From the NCBI GenBank assembly GCA_035299505.1, contig DATGWL010000046.1:9148-73147 (forward strand): a stretch of DNA of 64,000 nt, written 5' to 3'. Source of the stretch: M3007 sp035299505 (GTDB lineage Bacteria; Bacteroidota; Bacteroidia; Chitinophagales; Saprospiraceae). The notes below the pieces were generated by a model. The model was not told the DNA's origin and searched no databases. It worked only from the letters and a program-made list of their open reading frames with translations. The number at the start of each line of letters is the position of its first letter. Within the stretch, counting starts at the first letter, position 1. Shown in pieces: positions 49,104 through 58,926 of the stretch. Made by a program: the position numbers and the translations under genes.

Positions 49104-49140
49104 GCCCTGCCGGTGTATCACCAGCAGGGCTTGATTGTTT
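49104..49140 (+). terminator. Terminator of the iscU-iscA transcript
   Basis: GCCCTGC (49104-49110) pairs with GCAGGGC (49124-49130), with an inner GGTG/CACC pair, followed by TTGATTGTTT. It is located 50 nt after the iscA stop. Confidence 0.75.
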
Positions 49141-49450
49141 TCATGTGGTATCGACTCACTGCTTCCAAACCAATTTCGCAGGAAGTCAACTGATGGAACA
49201 AAGGTGCAGTTAGTGTGGGTGCATGCACACGCGTAGGAATACTGGTTTTATTTTTCAGGTGTTTTTACGGGGTTGCCCGGCTAACAATTTTCATCCGGAC
49301 AAACCCTTACCATGGATACGGTAATTGTGCAGGAATACCCCCAATTTGCACATATTAAGACAATTTAAGTATGATTTTTGCTGTTTTCATATGGTCTGAA
49401 GACGACTGTTCCTCAGGCATTGTTTAATTGTTTCATCAACCGATTCAACT
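49141..49450. other. Gene-free 310-bp spacer
   Basis: This spacer lies between the iscA terminator and the DUF4382 gene. I see no frame, tRNA or word array. GATTTTTGC near 49374-49382 is one base off TAnnTTTG and could serve the gene at 49451. Confidence 0.35.
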
Positions 49451-49966
49451 ATGTACACATCCCGTTTTCTTCTCGCAATGGTTGTTGTCATTGCCTGTGT
49501 CGCATTTTTTTCTTGTGAAAAAAATGCTGCCGACCAAACCACCTTACACATACGCCTCACGGATGGACCCGGCGATTTCCAACAGGTGAATGTTGACATT
49601 CAGGAAATCCGAATCAAAAGCGCCCAGGATTCGGCACAGTGGATTACCCTGCCAACCAATGCTGGTATTTACAATTTGCTGGATTTTCAAAATGGCATTG
49701 ACACCCTTATCGCCACAGGGCCGGTTCCGCTGGATACTTTGAAAGAGGTTCGGTTTATATTGGGCCCCAACAATTCTGTTATGGTGGATAGCGTGTTGTA
49801 TGCCCTGGAAACCCCCAGTGCGCAGCAATCCGGACTCAAAATCAAAATAAACAAGCACCTGCACCTGGATGTAAATACCCTTTTGCTTGATTTCGACGCC
49901 GCAGAGTCGATAAAAATTCAAGGCAATGGGGTATATCGTCTTCATCCGGTGATTAAGCTGAAGTAA
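49451..49966 (+). CDS. DUF4382 lipoprotein
   Basis: This 171-residue protein has a lipoprotein signal (MYTSRFLLAMVVVIACVAFF, Cys22 in FFSC). The mature part LHIRLTDGPGDFQQVNVDIQEI is the diagnostic opening of DUF4382. It continues with KEVRFILGPNNSVMVDS and a final DFDAAESIKIQGNGVYRLHPVIKLK strand set. Family members are surface or periplasmic beta-sandwich proteins of unknown role. The stop is followed within 13 nt by a word-array arm. Confidence 0.9.
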   Translation: MYTSRFLLAMVVVIACVAFFSCEKNAADQTTLHIRLTDGPGDFQQVNVDIQEIRIKSAQDSAQWITLPTNAGIYNLLDFQNGIDTLIATGPVPLDTLKEVRFILGPNNSVMVDSVLYALETPSAQQSGLKIKINKHLHLDVNTLLLDFDAAESIKIQGNGVYRLHPVIKLK

Positions 49967-49978
49967 GTGGCGGTGGAG

Positions 49979-50108
49979 GATGAACGATGGACGATGGGTG
50001 TATTTTGAACATTTAGGGATCCATGGCCTGGTACACCAGGAAGCCTGACTTGCTCAGTCCCTAATGCTCAGGATTATAACTTACATTCCCTTCCGTCCAT
50101 CGTTCATC
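49979..50108. repeat. 7-bp word inverted repeat enclosing a folded 100-nt segment
   Basis: GATGAACGATGGACG at 49979-49993 pairs exactly with 50094-50108. The enclosed segment can form a three-way junction: TAGGGA (50014-50019) with TCCCTA (50058-50063) as stem, then CCTGGT-AC-ACCAGG (50027-50040) and CTGA/TCAG (50045-50057) as branches. Poly-T tracts follow at 50122-50134. It may be the 3' end of the DUF4382 transcript, or a separate element. Confidence 0.75.
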
Positions 50109-50146
50109 GTCTACCATCCCCTTTTTGGGTTTTTATGAAAAACAAT

Positions 50147-50154
50147 TAACTTTG
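50147..50154 (+). promoter_or_regulatory. Putative -7 element of the giant SprB-repeat gene
   Basis: TAACTTTG is a full TAnnTTTG match. It predicts transcription from about 50160, leaving a leader of about 145 nt before the ATG at 50305. Confidence 0.5.
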
Positions 50155-50304
50155 AGCTGTTTGTACGAAATTCCTGCCCGTTAGTCCCTATACCATGGGG
50201 CGCCCATGAACAGATCCCAGGATTCCAGTTTTAATCCTGATCCGAAACCATCATCTCCCGAACAGCAACAGTTCTGTTGTGTTCGGGTTAACTGTTTTGT
50301 GATT

Positions 50305-53300
50305 ATGTGGCGTTTTCTACACCTGAAAGTTGTATTCTTTTGGCTCTGGTCATGTTTTTCACTGTTTGGGCAGGATTGTTCCATTCCTAATTTACCTAAT
50401 CAGTTTACTGTAAAACTCGCCTGGCAATCTGCTCAGGATGGACCATCAACCGTTTGTTCGCCAGTAGTAGGCAACCTCAACCCGCAGGAAGACAGTATTC
50501 CGGAAATCATAGTGGTGGAAGGGCAGCCGAACATTCAGGACAAAATTCAAATTTACCGGGGAGATGGCTCCAATGCTGCCAATCCGTTTATCCTGACCAT
50601 ACCTGGCGGTATGGATTTTTACCCCAGTCTTACCCCAACCATTGGCGATGTAGACGCAGATGGCATTCCTGAACTACTGGTAGCCTGTGCCGACCGCCGG
50701 ATTCGGGTGTATAAAAACTACACCGAAAACCCGACTAATCCAATGACGCTTTGGATTACCACGGCGGTGGTGCTGGATGAACCCGATCAACGGCCGTTGC
50801 TGGCAGATTTTAATGGGGATGGAATCTCGGAGGTATACGCCGGGAACGATATCTACACCTTCAACCTGAACAATCCTGCACTGCCTTCTCTCAATAAAAT
50901 GCTCAATGGATCGGCTACCAATGGCCAATCAGCCTTTGGGTTGTTCTCGGAGGGCTCTTGTAACCCCACGGCGGTAGACATACTCACACCTGCTGATTGC
51001 AATGGTGATCCGGACTGTGGCGGACTGGAACTGGTAGCAGGTCCGGTGATTTATTCCATTGATCTGGATGTGGCGGATGGAGACCCAATGGAAATCAAAA
51101 TTCAGCGCGATATGCGCACCATGGTGCCAGCTACTTCCGGCTACCGCGACGGATACACCGCAGTAGCTGATGTAAACCTGGATGGTGTGCTCGATATTGT
51201 GGTTACTTCGGCGCGGATGACCAACCAGTTTGGGGTTTATATCTGGAATAAAAATGGTTTTATCCGTTGGTTGCCTTATCCAACCAATATTCTCAGCAGC
51301 GGTAGCCTGGCTTGTATAGCCAACGTGTATGATGACCGGCAACATGGTTTCGCCCAGGATTTTCCTGAAATCCTGATCTGCAGTTCCATGAACTTTACCT
51401 GTTACAACCTGCAGGCCGCACAACTAACTCCTCTCAATCCGTATTGGTGGAACCTTCCCACCACCGATGGCTCAGGCTGGACCGGATCTACCGTGTATGA
51501 TTTCAATGGCGATGGCATTTCTGAAATTGTTTACAGGGATGAAAGTAACCTGCGTATCCTTTATGGAGGCGCCGCGCCATTTCCGCCCGGAGTGGATGCC
51601 CAACGCAACTGGCTCAAAACCCCGTGTTTTTCCATTACTTCCGATGAATATGCTGTGGTGGCTGATGTTGACAATGATGGCGAAACGGAAATTGCTGTTT
51701 GTGGCAGGATAGCTTTGCCCCCGCCGCCCTTTTTCAACGATCGTTTCCGCGGGCGCCTGCGCGTATACGAGTCGGATGGATTCCCCTGGGTGCCCAGCAG
51801 AAATGTGTGGAACCAGTTTAACTACTTCATTGTCAATGTAAACGACGATCTGAGCATTCCTGCCAACCAAATCCAGCACCACCTGGAACAACCAGCGCCG
51901 GGCTCAGGTATACGCCCTTTTAACTACTATCTTTCGCAGCGTCCGGTGCTGAATGAAAACTATGAGCCGGAAATACCCCTGCCCGATGTGGTAGCTTCCG
52001 TAACCCAGATTACCTGCCTGACCGACAGTATGACCTTGTCTGTGCAAATTTGCAATGAAGGCAATAAAGTATTCCCATCTGGTTCTCCGGTGGCTTTTTA
52101 CCTGGCCAATCCTACCGTCAGTACAACAGCCCTTCTGGGAAATGTGCAACTGACCAACCTGCCAGTCCAGAAAGATTCCTGCCTTACATTCCAGTTTACC
52201 CTGCCCAGGGTGAGCAGCGGCACCCAATTTGGGGTGGTGAACGACGATGCCACGGTGGCGCCGCCGTTTCAGTTGGATGTTGACTTTCCCTCCTCCAATA
52301 TTCTGGAATGCGATTTTTTAAACAACCTTTTTCAGTTCGAAGTACCTGTTCCGCACGCTCCGGTTGATCTGGGCCCTGATGTGGCTGTTTGCCAGGATAC
52401 CGTTGTTCAATTGCAGGCCGGTTCCGGCTTTGTACAATATATTTGGCAGGATGGCAGCACCAACAGCGCTTTGCAAGCCACTCAAACCGGCGCGTATTGG
52501 GTGGAAGCCACAGATTTGTGCGGCATCAAACACCTGGATACCCTGATGCTGGAATCTTTTGGATTTCCACTGTTGCAATTAGACACCATACAGGGCGATT
52601 GTCTGGGAAATCCTGCCCAACTACAAGCCAGTGTACAGGGCAACTATCCGCCATTTACCTATGATTGGTCGACCGGAGAAAACAGCCCTGGAATCAGTAC
52701 CCAAACGGATGGTATGTACACCGTAAGGGTAACGAATGCCAAAGGTTGTATTACGGTAGACAGCATCTGGGGCGAAGCCGGAGGGCTGGTGCAAATAGAC
52801 GCCCAGGTAAGTGCAGGTATTTTATGTTTTGGAGAAACGGGCGCCATTGGTCTGAGCATTCAAACCGGACAGGCGCCTTTTCAATACACCTGGTCTGATG
52901 GAAGTCAGGGGCTTCAATTGACTAATGTTCAGGCCGGTATTTACACTGTGGTGGTTACCGATGCCACCCAATGCTCCGATACGGCCATGGTGGTGCTAAC
53001 CCAACCGGAGGCCTTATTATCGAATGGTTTCACCACCGTTCCTGCTTGCGAAAATGAACCTACCGGCGCCATTACCTTTCTGGGCGCCGCACAGGGCTCA
53101 CCCCCATACCAGTTACTTTGGTCGAACAATGCCACTACGGATCAGTTGGATCAATTGCCAGCCGGAACCTATCAGCTCACCATTACGGATGCCAATGGTT
53201 GCAGTCTGGCCCAGATGGTGGACATACCTGGTTATGCGGTTCCTGCCGAAAGCACGATTATTCAGGATGTTTCCTGTTTTGGCGCCAGCGATGGTTCCAT

Positions 53301-55863
53301 AAGCTTTCTGCTGAACGGCGGCGCGCCGGGTTATGCCTATTTGTGGTCTGACAACAGCACAGAGGATCAATTGCAGGGGCTTGCTCCTGGTTCTTATGCG
53401 CTCACGTTCACCTACGCCAACGGAGCTTGCAGTCAAACCCGGATTTTTCAGGTATTGGAGCCATTACCTTTAATTGCCAGCACACAGCAGGCAGCAGCAG
53501 ATTGCAGCGGCGGGTTGGGCGGTTTTGTGGATTTGAGTGTTCAAAACGGCGTATTACCCATGCAATTCCAGTGGTCGAACGCGGTTACCACGGAGGATCA
53601 ACAGAATATTGGGGCAGGGCAATACACGGTAACCATTACGGATGCCACGGGTTGTACCATCACAGCCAGCGTTTCGTTGGTGGAACCCAATCCGTTGTTG
53701 AGCGGTGGGGTAGTGCTTACGCCTGCCTGTCCGGGATTGGCCACCGGGGGCGCTGTTTTTTCAGGCGCTTCGCAGGGTACCCCGCCTTATACGTTACAGT
53801 GGTCAAATAATGTTGGAACAGCGGTCAATGCGCAGTTGACAGCCGGGCCATATCAACTGACGATTACCGACGCCAATGGTTGTACCCTGTTGGAATCTGT
53901 GGTGGTTCCCGAACACGATGAACCGGCTATACAGGCCAATGTGCAGCAGGTGGCCTGTTTTGGCGTGCCAACAGGCAGTATAGACTTGTTATTGAGTGGC
54001 GGAACACCGGGTTTTGCCTATCAATGGTCGAACGGGGCGAGTACGGAAGACCTGACCCTGTTGGGGCCCGGGCAGTATCAGTTGATGCTGAGTTATGCTG
54101 GTGGGGCCTGTACTGCCAGCGCCAGTTATCAGATTACTGAACCTGCTGAACTGGTTTTTACCCAGACACAGCTTACCCAACTCAGTTGTTTTGAAGCCGG
54201 CAACGGGGCGATCAATATTTCCGCAACTGGCGGAACGGGAACTTATACCTTTAACTGGAGCAACAGCGCCACAACAGAAGATCTTTTCGGTCTTGAAGCA
54301 GGGCAATATGGACTTACCCTGACCGATGCCAATGGCTGTACGCTGGAAAATGCTTTTACGCTTACCCAGCCGCAGGCACTGGTTTTGAGCGCTATTGTAG
54401 CTTCCGATACCTGTGAGACAGGCAGTGGGGCGGTGTCCTTGACGGTGCAAGGCGGAACACAACCCTATGTATATCAATGGTCTGACAATACCGCTGATTC
54501 TCTGATTGTGCACCTGCAGCCCGGTATCTACAGCGTTACCCTTACAGATGCTCAGCAGTGTACGCAGTTTTGGCAGGCGGAGGTGTTGGCTTATGGGTTG
54601 GTACCGGCGATTGAAACCTATACAGGCCTGCTCACCTGTGCCCAACCGAGCGTGTCTATTGGTGTGAACGCCAACCAGAGTAACCTGCACTACATCTGGC
54701 AATCGCCCCAGGGTATTTTGCCTGATGCTGCCAGTCAGGTGGTCCAAACGGCGGGTACATATTTGATAACGGTAGAAAATGCTTTTGGCTGTACGGCTTC
54801 TACGCAGTTGCAGGTTTTGGAAAATACCACCGCGCCGGTGGCCGAAGCTGGTCCGCCAACCCTTTTGGTGCCCTGTGCGGAAACCCTGGCGGTGCTGAAC
54901 CCAACGGGGTCGTCGGAGGGGCCTGGATTTGAAAACCGCTGGATTGTGCTGGAAAACGGGTTGCCTGTTCGGGATACGCTTGCCTGGTTAATGCCTGTTA
55001 CTGAAGGTGGGGAATATGTACATGAGGTAACAGATTTGCAGAATGGGTGTGTTTCCAGAGATACTATTTTGCTGAGATGGGACGATCCTATTCAGGCATT
55101 GTACCATGTGGAGCCCATATTATGTTTTGGTGATGATGACGGTGTTATTCGTTTTGAACAGGTAAGCGGCGGTTCTGCGCCATATTTTTATTCTGTTGAC
55201 AATCAGTTGTTTACCTCTGGAAATGAATTTTCGTTGCTGGAGCCTGGTGTATACCCTCTGCGCGTACGCGACGGGCTGGGTTGTACCTGGGAAGGCGAAG
55301 TGGTTTTGACGGAGCCTTTGCCGCTTAGTGTTTCGCTTGCGGCCAACGATACATCCATTGTACTGGGGCAGTTTGTACAGTTAACTGCACTAGTATTGCC
55401 AGACAATGCAACGCTGAGTCAGATTATCTGGGCGCCAGACGATGTGTTTACGTTCGATAATAGCTCGCTGAAACAACGGGTTGCTCCTGAAACCGGCACA
55501 GAATTTCAGGTGGAGGTAGTAGATCAAAATGGGTGCACGGCTACAGACAGGATCTGGATAACGGTGAATAATTTCCAGATATACGTACCGAACGTGATAC
55601 TTCCGGACAGTGAAAACAACGGCTGGTTTACAGTTTTTGCTGGTAGCGGCGTAACAGAAATTCGTACCTTGCGTGTGTACGACCGCTGGGGAGAACTGGT
55701 ATTTGAGCGGCTTGGCTTCATGCCCAATGAGCCCACTTTGGGCTGGGATGGCAGTTTCCGCGGGCAACCTCAAAATCCGGGTGTATTTGTATGGTATACG
55801 GAGCTGGTACTTCTTGATGGCAGGGTCGTTACGCTGAAAGGAGATGTTACGGTGCTGCGTTAG
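50305..55863 (+). CDS. Giant surface protein: FG-GAP/VCBS repeats, SprB repeats, T9SS type B domain
   Basis: I chose the ATG at 50305 (1852 residues), which begins a signal peptide (MWRFLHLKVVFFWLWSCFSL); the ATG at 50206 would add a 33-residue hydrophilic leader. The N-terminal third holds five FG-GAP/VCBS-like Ca-binding motifs (GDVDADGIPELLVA, ADFNGDGISEVYAG, ADVNLDGVLDIVV, YDFNGDGISEIVY, ADVDNDGETEIAV). A CARDB-like domain follows, then about ten SprB-type repeats (CFGETGAIGL, CFGASDGSISF, CFGVPTGSIDL, CFGDDDGVIRF), then the CHU_C domain ending GDVTVLR. It is probably a gliding or adhesion surface filament secreted by T9SS. Confidence 0.93.
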   Translation: MWRFLHLKVVFFWLWSCFSLFGQDCSIPNLPNQFTVKLAWQSAQDGPSTVCSPVVGNLNPQEDSIPEIIVVEGQPNIQDKIQIYRGDGSNAANPFILTIPGGMDFYPSLTPTIGDVDADGIPELLVACADRRIRVYKNYTENPTNPMTLWITTAVVLDEPDQRPLLADFNGDGISEVYAGNDIYTFNLNNPALPSLNKMLNGSATNGQSAFGLFSEGSCNPTAVDILTPADCNGDPDCGGLELVAGPVIYSIDLDVADGDPMEIKIQRDMRTMVPATSGYRDGYTAVADVNLDGVLDIVVTSARMTNQFGVYIWNKNGFIRWLPYPTNILSSGSLACIANVYDDRQHGFAQDFPEILICSSMNFTCYNLQAAQLTPLNPYWWNLPTTDGSGWTGSTVYDFNGDGISEIVYRDESNLRILYGGAAPFPPGVDAQRNWLKTPCFSITSDEYAVVADVDNDGETEIAVCGRIALPPPPFFNDRFRGRLRVYESDGFPWVPSRNVWNQFNYFIVNVNDDLSIPANQIQHHLEQPAPGSGIRPFNYYLSQRPVLNENYEPEIPLPDVVASVTQITCLTDSMTLSVQICNEGNKVFPSGSPVAFYLANPTVSTTALLGNVQLTNLPVQKDSCLTFQFTLPRVSSGTQFGVVNDDATVAPPFQLDVDFPSSNILECDFLNNLFQFEVPVPHAPVDLGPDVAVCQDTVVQLQAGSGFVQYIWQDGSTNSALQATQTGAYWVEATDLCGIKHLDTLMLESFGFPLLQLDTIQGDCLGNPAQLQASVQGNYPPFTYDWSTGENSPGISTQTDGMYTVRVTNAKGCITVDSIWGEAGGLVQIDAQVSAGILCFGETGAIGLSIQTGQAPFQYTWSDGSQGLQLTNVQAGIYTVVVTDATQCSDTAMVVLTQPEALLSNGFTTVPACENEPTGAITFLGAAQGSPPYQLLWSNNATTDQLDQLPAGTYQLTITDANGCSLAQMVDIPGYAVPAESTIIQDVSCFGASDGSISFLLNGGAPGYAYLWSDNSTEDQLQGLAPGSYALTFTYANGACSQTRIFQVLEPLPLIASTQQAAADCSGGLGGFVDLSVQNGVLPMQFQWSNAVTTEDQQNIGAGQYTVTITDATGCTITASVSLVEPNPLLSGGVVLTPACPGLATGGAVFSGASQGTPPYTLQWSNNVGTAVNAQLTAGPYQLTITDANGCTLLESVVVPEHDEPAIQANVQQVACFGVPTGSIDLLLSGGTPGFAYQWSNGASTEDLTLLGPGQYQLMLSYAGGACTASASYQITEPAELVFTQTQLTQLSCFEAGNGAINISATGGTGTYTFNWSNSATTEDLFGLEAGQYGLTLTDANGCTLENAFTLTQPQALVLSAIVASDTCETGSGAVSLTVQGGTQPYVYQWSDNTADSLIVHLQPGIYSVTLTDAQQCTQFWQAEVLAYGLVPAIETYTGLLTCAQPSVSIGVNANQSNLHYIWQSPQGILPDAASQVVQTAGTYLITVENAFGCTASTQLQVLENTTAPVAEAGPPTLLVPCAETLAVLNPTGSSEGPGFENRWIVLENGLPVRDTLAWLMPVTEGGEYVHEVTDLQNGCVSRDTILLRWDDPIQALYHVEPILCFGDDDGVIRFEQVSGGSAPYFYSVDNQLFTSGNEFSLLEPGVYPLRVRDGLGCTWEGEVVLTEPLPLSVSLAANDTSIVLGQFVQLTALVLPDNATLSQIIWAPDDVFTFDNSSLKQRVAPETGTEFQVEVVDQNGCTATDRIWITVNNFQIYVPNVILPDSENNGWFTVFAGSGVTEIRTLRVYDRWGELVFERLGFMPNEPTLGWDGSFRGQPQNPGVFVWYTELVLLDGRVVTLKGDVTVLR

Positions 55864-55887
55864 AGGCTGTCTCGGAAGTTATTTTTA

Positions 55888-55915
55888 CCGCAGAGGCGAA
55901 GAGACGCGGAGGCAC
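55888..55915. repeat. Short 8-bp word block (GCAGAGGC/GAAGAGAC)
   Basis: CCGCAGAGGCGAAGAGACGC-type words follow the giant gene's stop by 24 nt. It is a solo, unpaired member of the GCGNCTTTG family in inverse orientation. Confidence 0.55.
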
Positions 55916-56000
55916 TTAAACTATTTCCCAGTGGAGAATGTGTCTCCTTTGAATAATTTAAAACAATTAATTTATATTTTCCTTTTACCTTGCACCCCCC

Positions 56001-56045
56001 AATGACCCCAATGACCCTAATGACCTAAATGACCCTAATGACATA
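56001..56045. repeat. Five-unit 9-bp array (AATGACCCT) in the polA leader
   Basis: The contiguous units are AATGACCCC, AATGACCCT, AATGACCTA, AATGACCCT and AATGACATA, ending 7 nt before the polA ATG. There is no inverted partner. With this spacing the array must be part of the ribosome-landing region. Confidence 0.95.
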
Positions 56046-56052
56046 AACAACC

Positions 56053-58926
56053 ATGGCAGATAAAAAGCTCTTTTTACTTGACGGGCACGCACTGATTTAC
56101 CGGGCGCATTTTGCGTTTATTGCCCGGCCACTAATGAATTCCAAGGGATGGAACGTATCGGCTGTGCAGGGATTCATACGCACGGTTTGGGATTTGATTC
56201 AAAATGAAAAACCCACGCACCTGGCGGTGGTATTTGATCCCAAGGGAGGAACGTTTCGGAATGAAAAATTCGACGCGTACAAAGCCAATCGGGAAGCGCA
56301 ACCGGAGGATATCACCTTTGCGTTGCCATGGGTGCACAAGATTGTAGAGGCTATGAATATTCCGGTGGTTGTTGTGCCCAATTTTGAGGCAGACGACGTG
56401 ATCGGTACCCTGGCGAAACAAGCGGAAAAGGTGGGCTATACGACTTATATGGTTACGCCCGATAAGGATTTCGGGCAGTTGGTTTCGGATCATGTATTGT
56501 TGTATAAACCCGGTAAGGGCGGCGACCCGGCCGAAATTTGGGGTCCGAAAGAAGTATGCGAGAGATGGGGTATCAAGCGTGTGGAACAGGTAATAGATAT
56601 ACTTGGACTGATGGGCGATGCGGTTGATAATATTCCAGGTTTGCCCGGAATCGGAGAAAAAACAGCCACTAAATTGCTGGAGGAATTTGACAGTGTGGAG
56701 AACCTGCTGGCTAACGCTGATAAACTGAAAGGTAAGCAACAGGAGATCGTCAAAACCCACCATGAAAAAGCTACCCTTTCCAAGTGGCTGGCCACCATTG
56801 AAATCAATGCACCGGTGCAATTTGATGAGCGGAAATTCGAGATTGAGCCTTTTAACCGGGAGGAATTGATGGAAATATTCAAGGAACTGGAGTTTAAATC
56901 GCTCGCTGAAGCCATTTTACGCAGTCCCTGGGCAGGCGGTCCAACACACGAACCCGCTGCCAAACCAGCACCTGCCAAGGCAGCTCCGCCCAAACCGGCA
57001 GCAAACACGGGCACGCAGGGTAACCTCTTTGATGATGCTGTGATGAGTCAACAAACCAACGATGCCCGGTTGCCTCAGGAATCCCAGTTTCATACCCGAG
57101 GCACACACACCATTGAAAATACCGATCACACCTATCACCTGGCTGATACCCCGGAAAAACGTGCGGAATTGGTGGCGCTGCTGAAAAAAGCCAAAGCCAT
57201 TTCTTACGATTCCGAGACCACTTCCATTGAAGCGCCTCAGGCAGATCTGGTGGGTTTTTCTTTTGCCATAAAAACCTTTGAAGCCTGGTATGTGCCGGTT
57301 CCGGCAGATCGGAAAGAGGCTCAGCAAATAGTAGAAGAATTTCGGGAAGTATTTGAGGATGAGCATATTGTAAAGATTGGCCAGAACATCAAGTACGATG
57401 CCATTGTGTTGAAAAACTATGGCTGCGAATTGCGTGGCCCTTATTGGGATACCATGCTGGCGCATTACTTGTTGGAGCCGGAACTGCGCCACAATATGAA
57501 TTACATGGCGGAAACCCTGCTCAATTACAGTCCGGTGAAGATTGAAGAACTGATTGGTGCAAAAGGCGCCAAACAAGGTAATATGCGCGATGTGCCGGTG
57601 GAAAAAATCAAGGAATACGCCGCAGAAGATGCCGACGTAACCCTTCGTCTTCGCGATATCCTGAAACCTAAACTGGAGGCAGGTGGGCAGCAATTGGTTA
57701 AGCTATTTGAAGAGGTGGAAACACCTTTGGTTAAGGTGCTGGCTGATATTGAGCATGCCGGTGTGCGGATTGATCCGGATTTTCTGAAAGAATATTCCGG
57801 TGAACTGGCCGTGCAGATTGTGGCGCTGGAGGAAAAAATCCTGCAAGAGGCTGGTTTCAATTTCAATATCGCCAGTCCCAAGCAAGTGGGCGAAGCCCTG
57901 TTCGATCGGTTGAAACTGCCCTATCCCGGTAAAAAAATGAAGTCGGGCCAATACTCAACAGACGAGGAAATTCTCTCTGAATTGGCTGTCAACAACCCCA
58001 TTTGTGCCGATATCCTGTCGCACCGAGGCTTGATGAAGCTAAAATCCACCTATGTAGATGCGTTGCCAACACTGGTTAATCCGAGAACCGGCAGGGTGCA
58101 CTCATCTTTCAATCAGGCGCTGGTGGCCTCCGGCCGGTTGAGCAGCCAGAATCCCAACCTGCAAAACATACCCATTCGTACCGCGGAAGGCAGGAAAGTG
58201 CGCGAGGCATTTGTGCCGCGCGATAGCGATCACCTCATCCTGAGTGCCGACTATTCACAAATAGAATTGCGCCTCATTGCTGAAATCAGTGAGGATGAAG
58301 CCATGCTGAACGCCTTCCAAAAGGGATTGGACATCCATACGGCTACCGCAGCCGGCGTGTATGGTGTGGCCCTAGATCAGGTAACCAGCGATCAGCGCCG
58401 TGCGGCTAAAACCGTGAATTTCAGCATCATTTACGGTGCAGGAGCCAGTAACCTGAGTCAGCAACTCGGCATCAAACGCACAGAGGCCAAAGAATTGATT
58501 GATAACTATTTCCGGGAATATTCCGGCCTGCGTACGTATATGACCCGTATTGTGGAATTTGCGCGGGCGCATGGTTACGTGGAAACCATGCTGGGCCGGC
58601 GCCGGTACCTGCGCGACATAAATTCCGGCAATGGCATGATGCGTTCCATGAGCGAACGCGTTGCTATCAATACCCCCATTCAGGGTTCAGCCGCTGATTT
58701 GATCAAGGTAGCTATGATCAATATACGGGAAGCTATGCGTAAAGGGAAATTCAAATCACAAATGATCCTTCAGGTACACGATGAATTGGTATTCGATGTT
58801 CGGAAGGACGAACTCGACGCTCTCAAACCACTCATCGTAGAGAAGATGCAAAGCGCCTTACCGAATTTGAAAGTTCCGATTCTTGCAGAAGTAGGGGTAG
58901 GGGAAAATTGGCTGGAGGCGCACTGA
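56053..58926 (+). CDS. polA: DNA polymerase I
   Basis: This 957-residue protein has all three domains. The 5'-3' exonuclease is at 1-290, with PNFEADDVIGTLA and the H3TH motif GLPGIGEKTATKLL. A Pro/Ala linker is at 297-330. The 3'-5' exonuclease has all metal motifs intact (SYDSETTS, GQNIKYDA, YAAEDADVTLRL). The polymerase has SADYSQIELRL, RRAAKTVNFSIIYG and the C-motif VHDELVFDV. Proofreading should therefore be active. It fills gaps after primer removal and repair. The ATG follows a 9-bp array by 7 nt. It is convergent with the DEAD-box gene. Confidence 0.98.
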   Translation: MADKKLFLLDGHALIYRAHFAFIARPLMNSKGWNVSAVQGFIRTVWDLIQNEKPTHLAVVFDPKGGTFRNEKFDAYKANREAQPEDITFALPWVHKIVEAMNIPVVVVPNFEADDVIGTLAKQAEKVGYTTYMVTPDKDFGQLVSDHVLLYKPGKGGDPAEIWGPKEVCERWGIKRVEQVIDILGLMGDAVDNIPGLPGIGEKTATKLLEEFDSVENLLANADKLKGKQQEIVKTHHEKATLSKWLATIEINAPVQFDERKFEIEPFNREELMEIFKELEFKSLAEAILRSPWAGGPTHEPAAKPAPAKAAPPKPAANTGTQGNLFDDAVMSQQTNDARLPQESQFHTRGTHTIENTDHTYHLADTPEKRAELVALLKKAKAISYDSETTSIEAPQADLVGFSFAIKTFEAWYVPVPADRKEAQQIVEEFREVFEDEHIVKIGQNIKYDAIVLKNYGCELRGPYWDTMLAHYLLEPELRHNMNYMAETLLNYSPVKIEELIGAKGAKQGNMRDVPVEKIKEYAAEDADVTLRLRDILKPKLEAGGQQLVKLFEEVETPLVKVLADIEHAGVRIDPDFLKEYSGELAVQIVALEEKILQEAGFNFNIASPKQVGEALFDRLKLPYPGKKMKSGQYSTDEEILSELAVNNPICADILSHRGLMKLKSTYVDALPTLVNPRTGRVHSSFNQALVASGRLSSQNPNLQNIPIRTAEGRKVREAFVPRDSDHLILSADYSQIELRLIAEISEDEAMLNAFQKGLDIHTATAAGVYGVALDQVTSDQRRAAKTVNFSIIYGAGASNLSQQLGIKRTEAKELIDNYFREYSGLRTYMTRIVEFARAHGYVETMLGRRRYLRDINSGNGMMRSMSERVAINTPIQGSAADLIKVAMINIREAMRKGKFKSQMILQVHDELVFDVRKDELDALKPLIVEKMQSALPNLKVPILAEVGVGENWLEAH

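Noticed and set aside
50206..50304. Upstream ATG for the giant SprB protein
   Set aside because: It would place 33 hydrophilic residues before a textbook signal peptide; kept only as an alternative.
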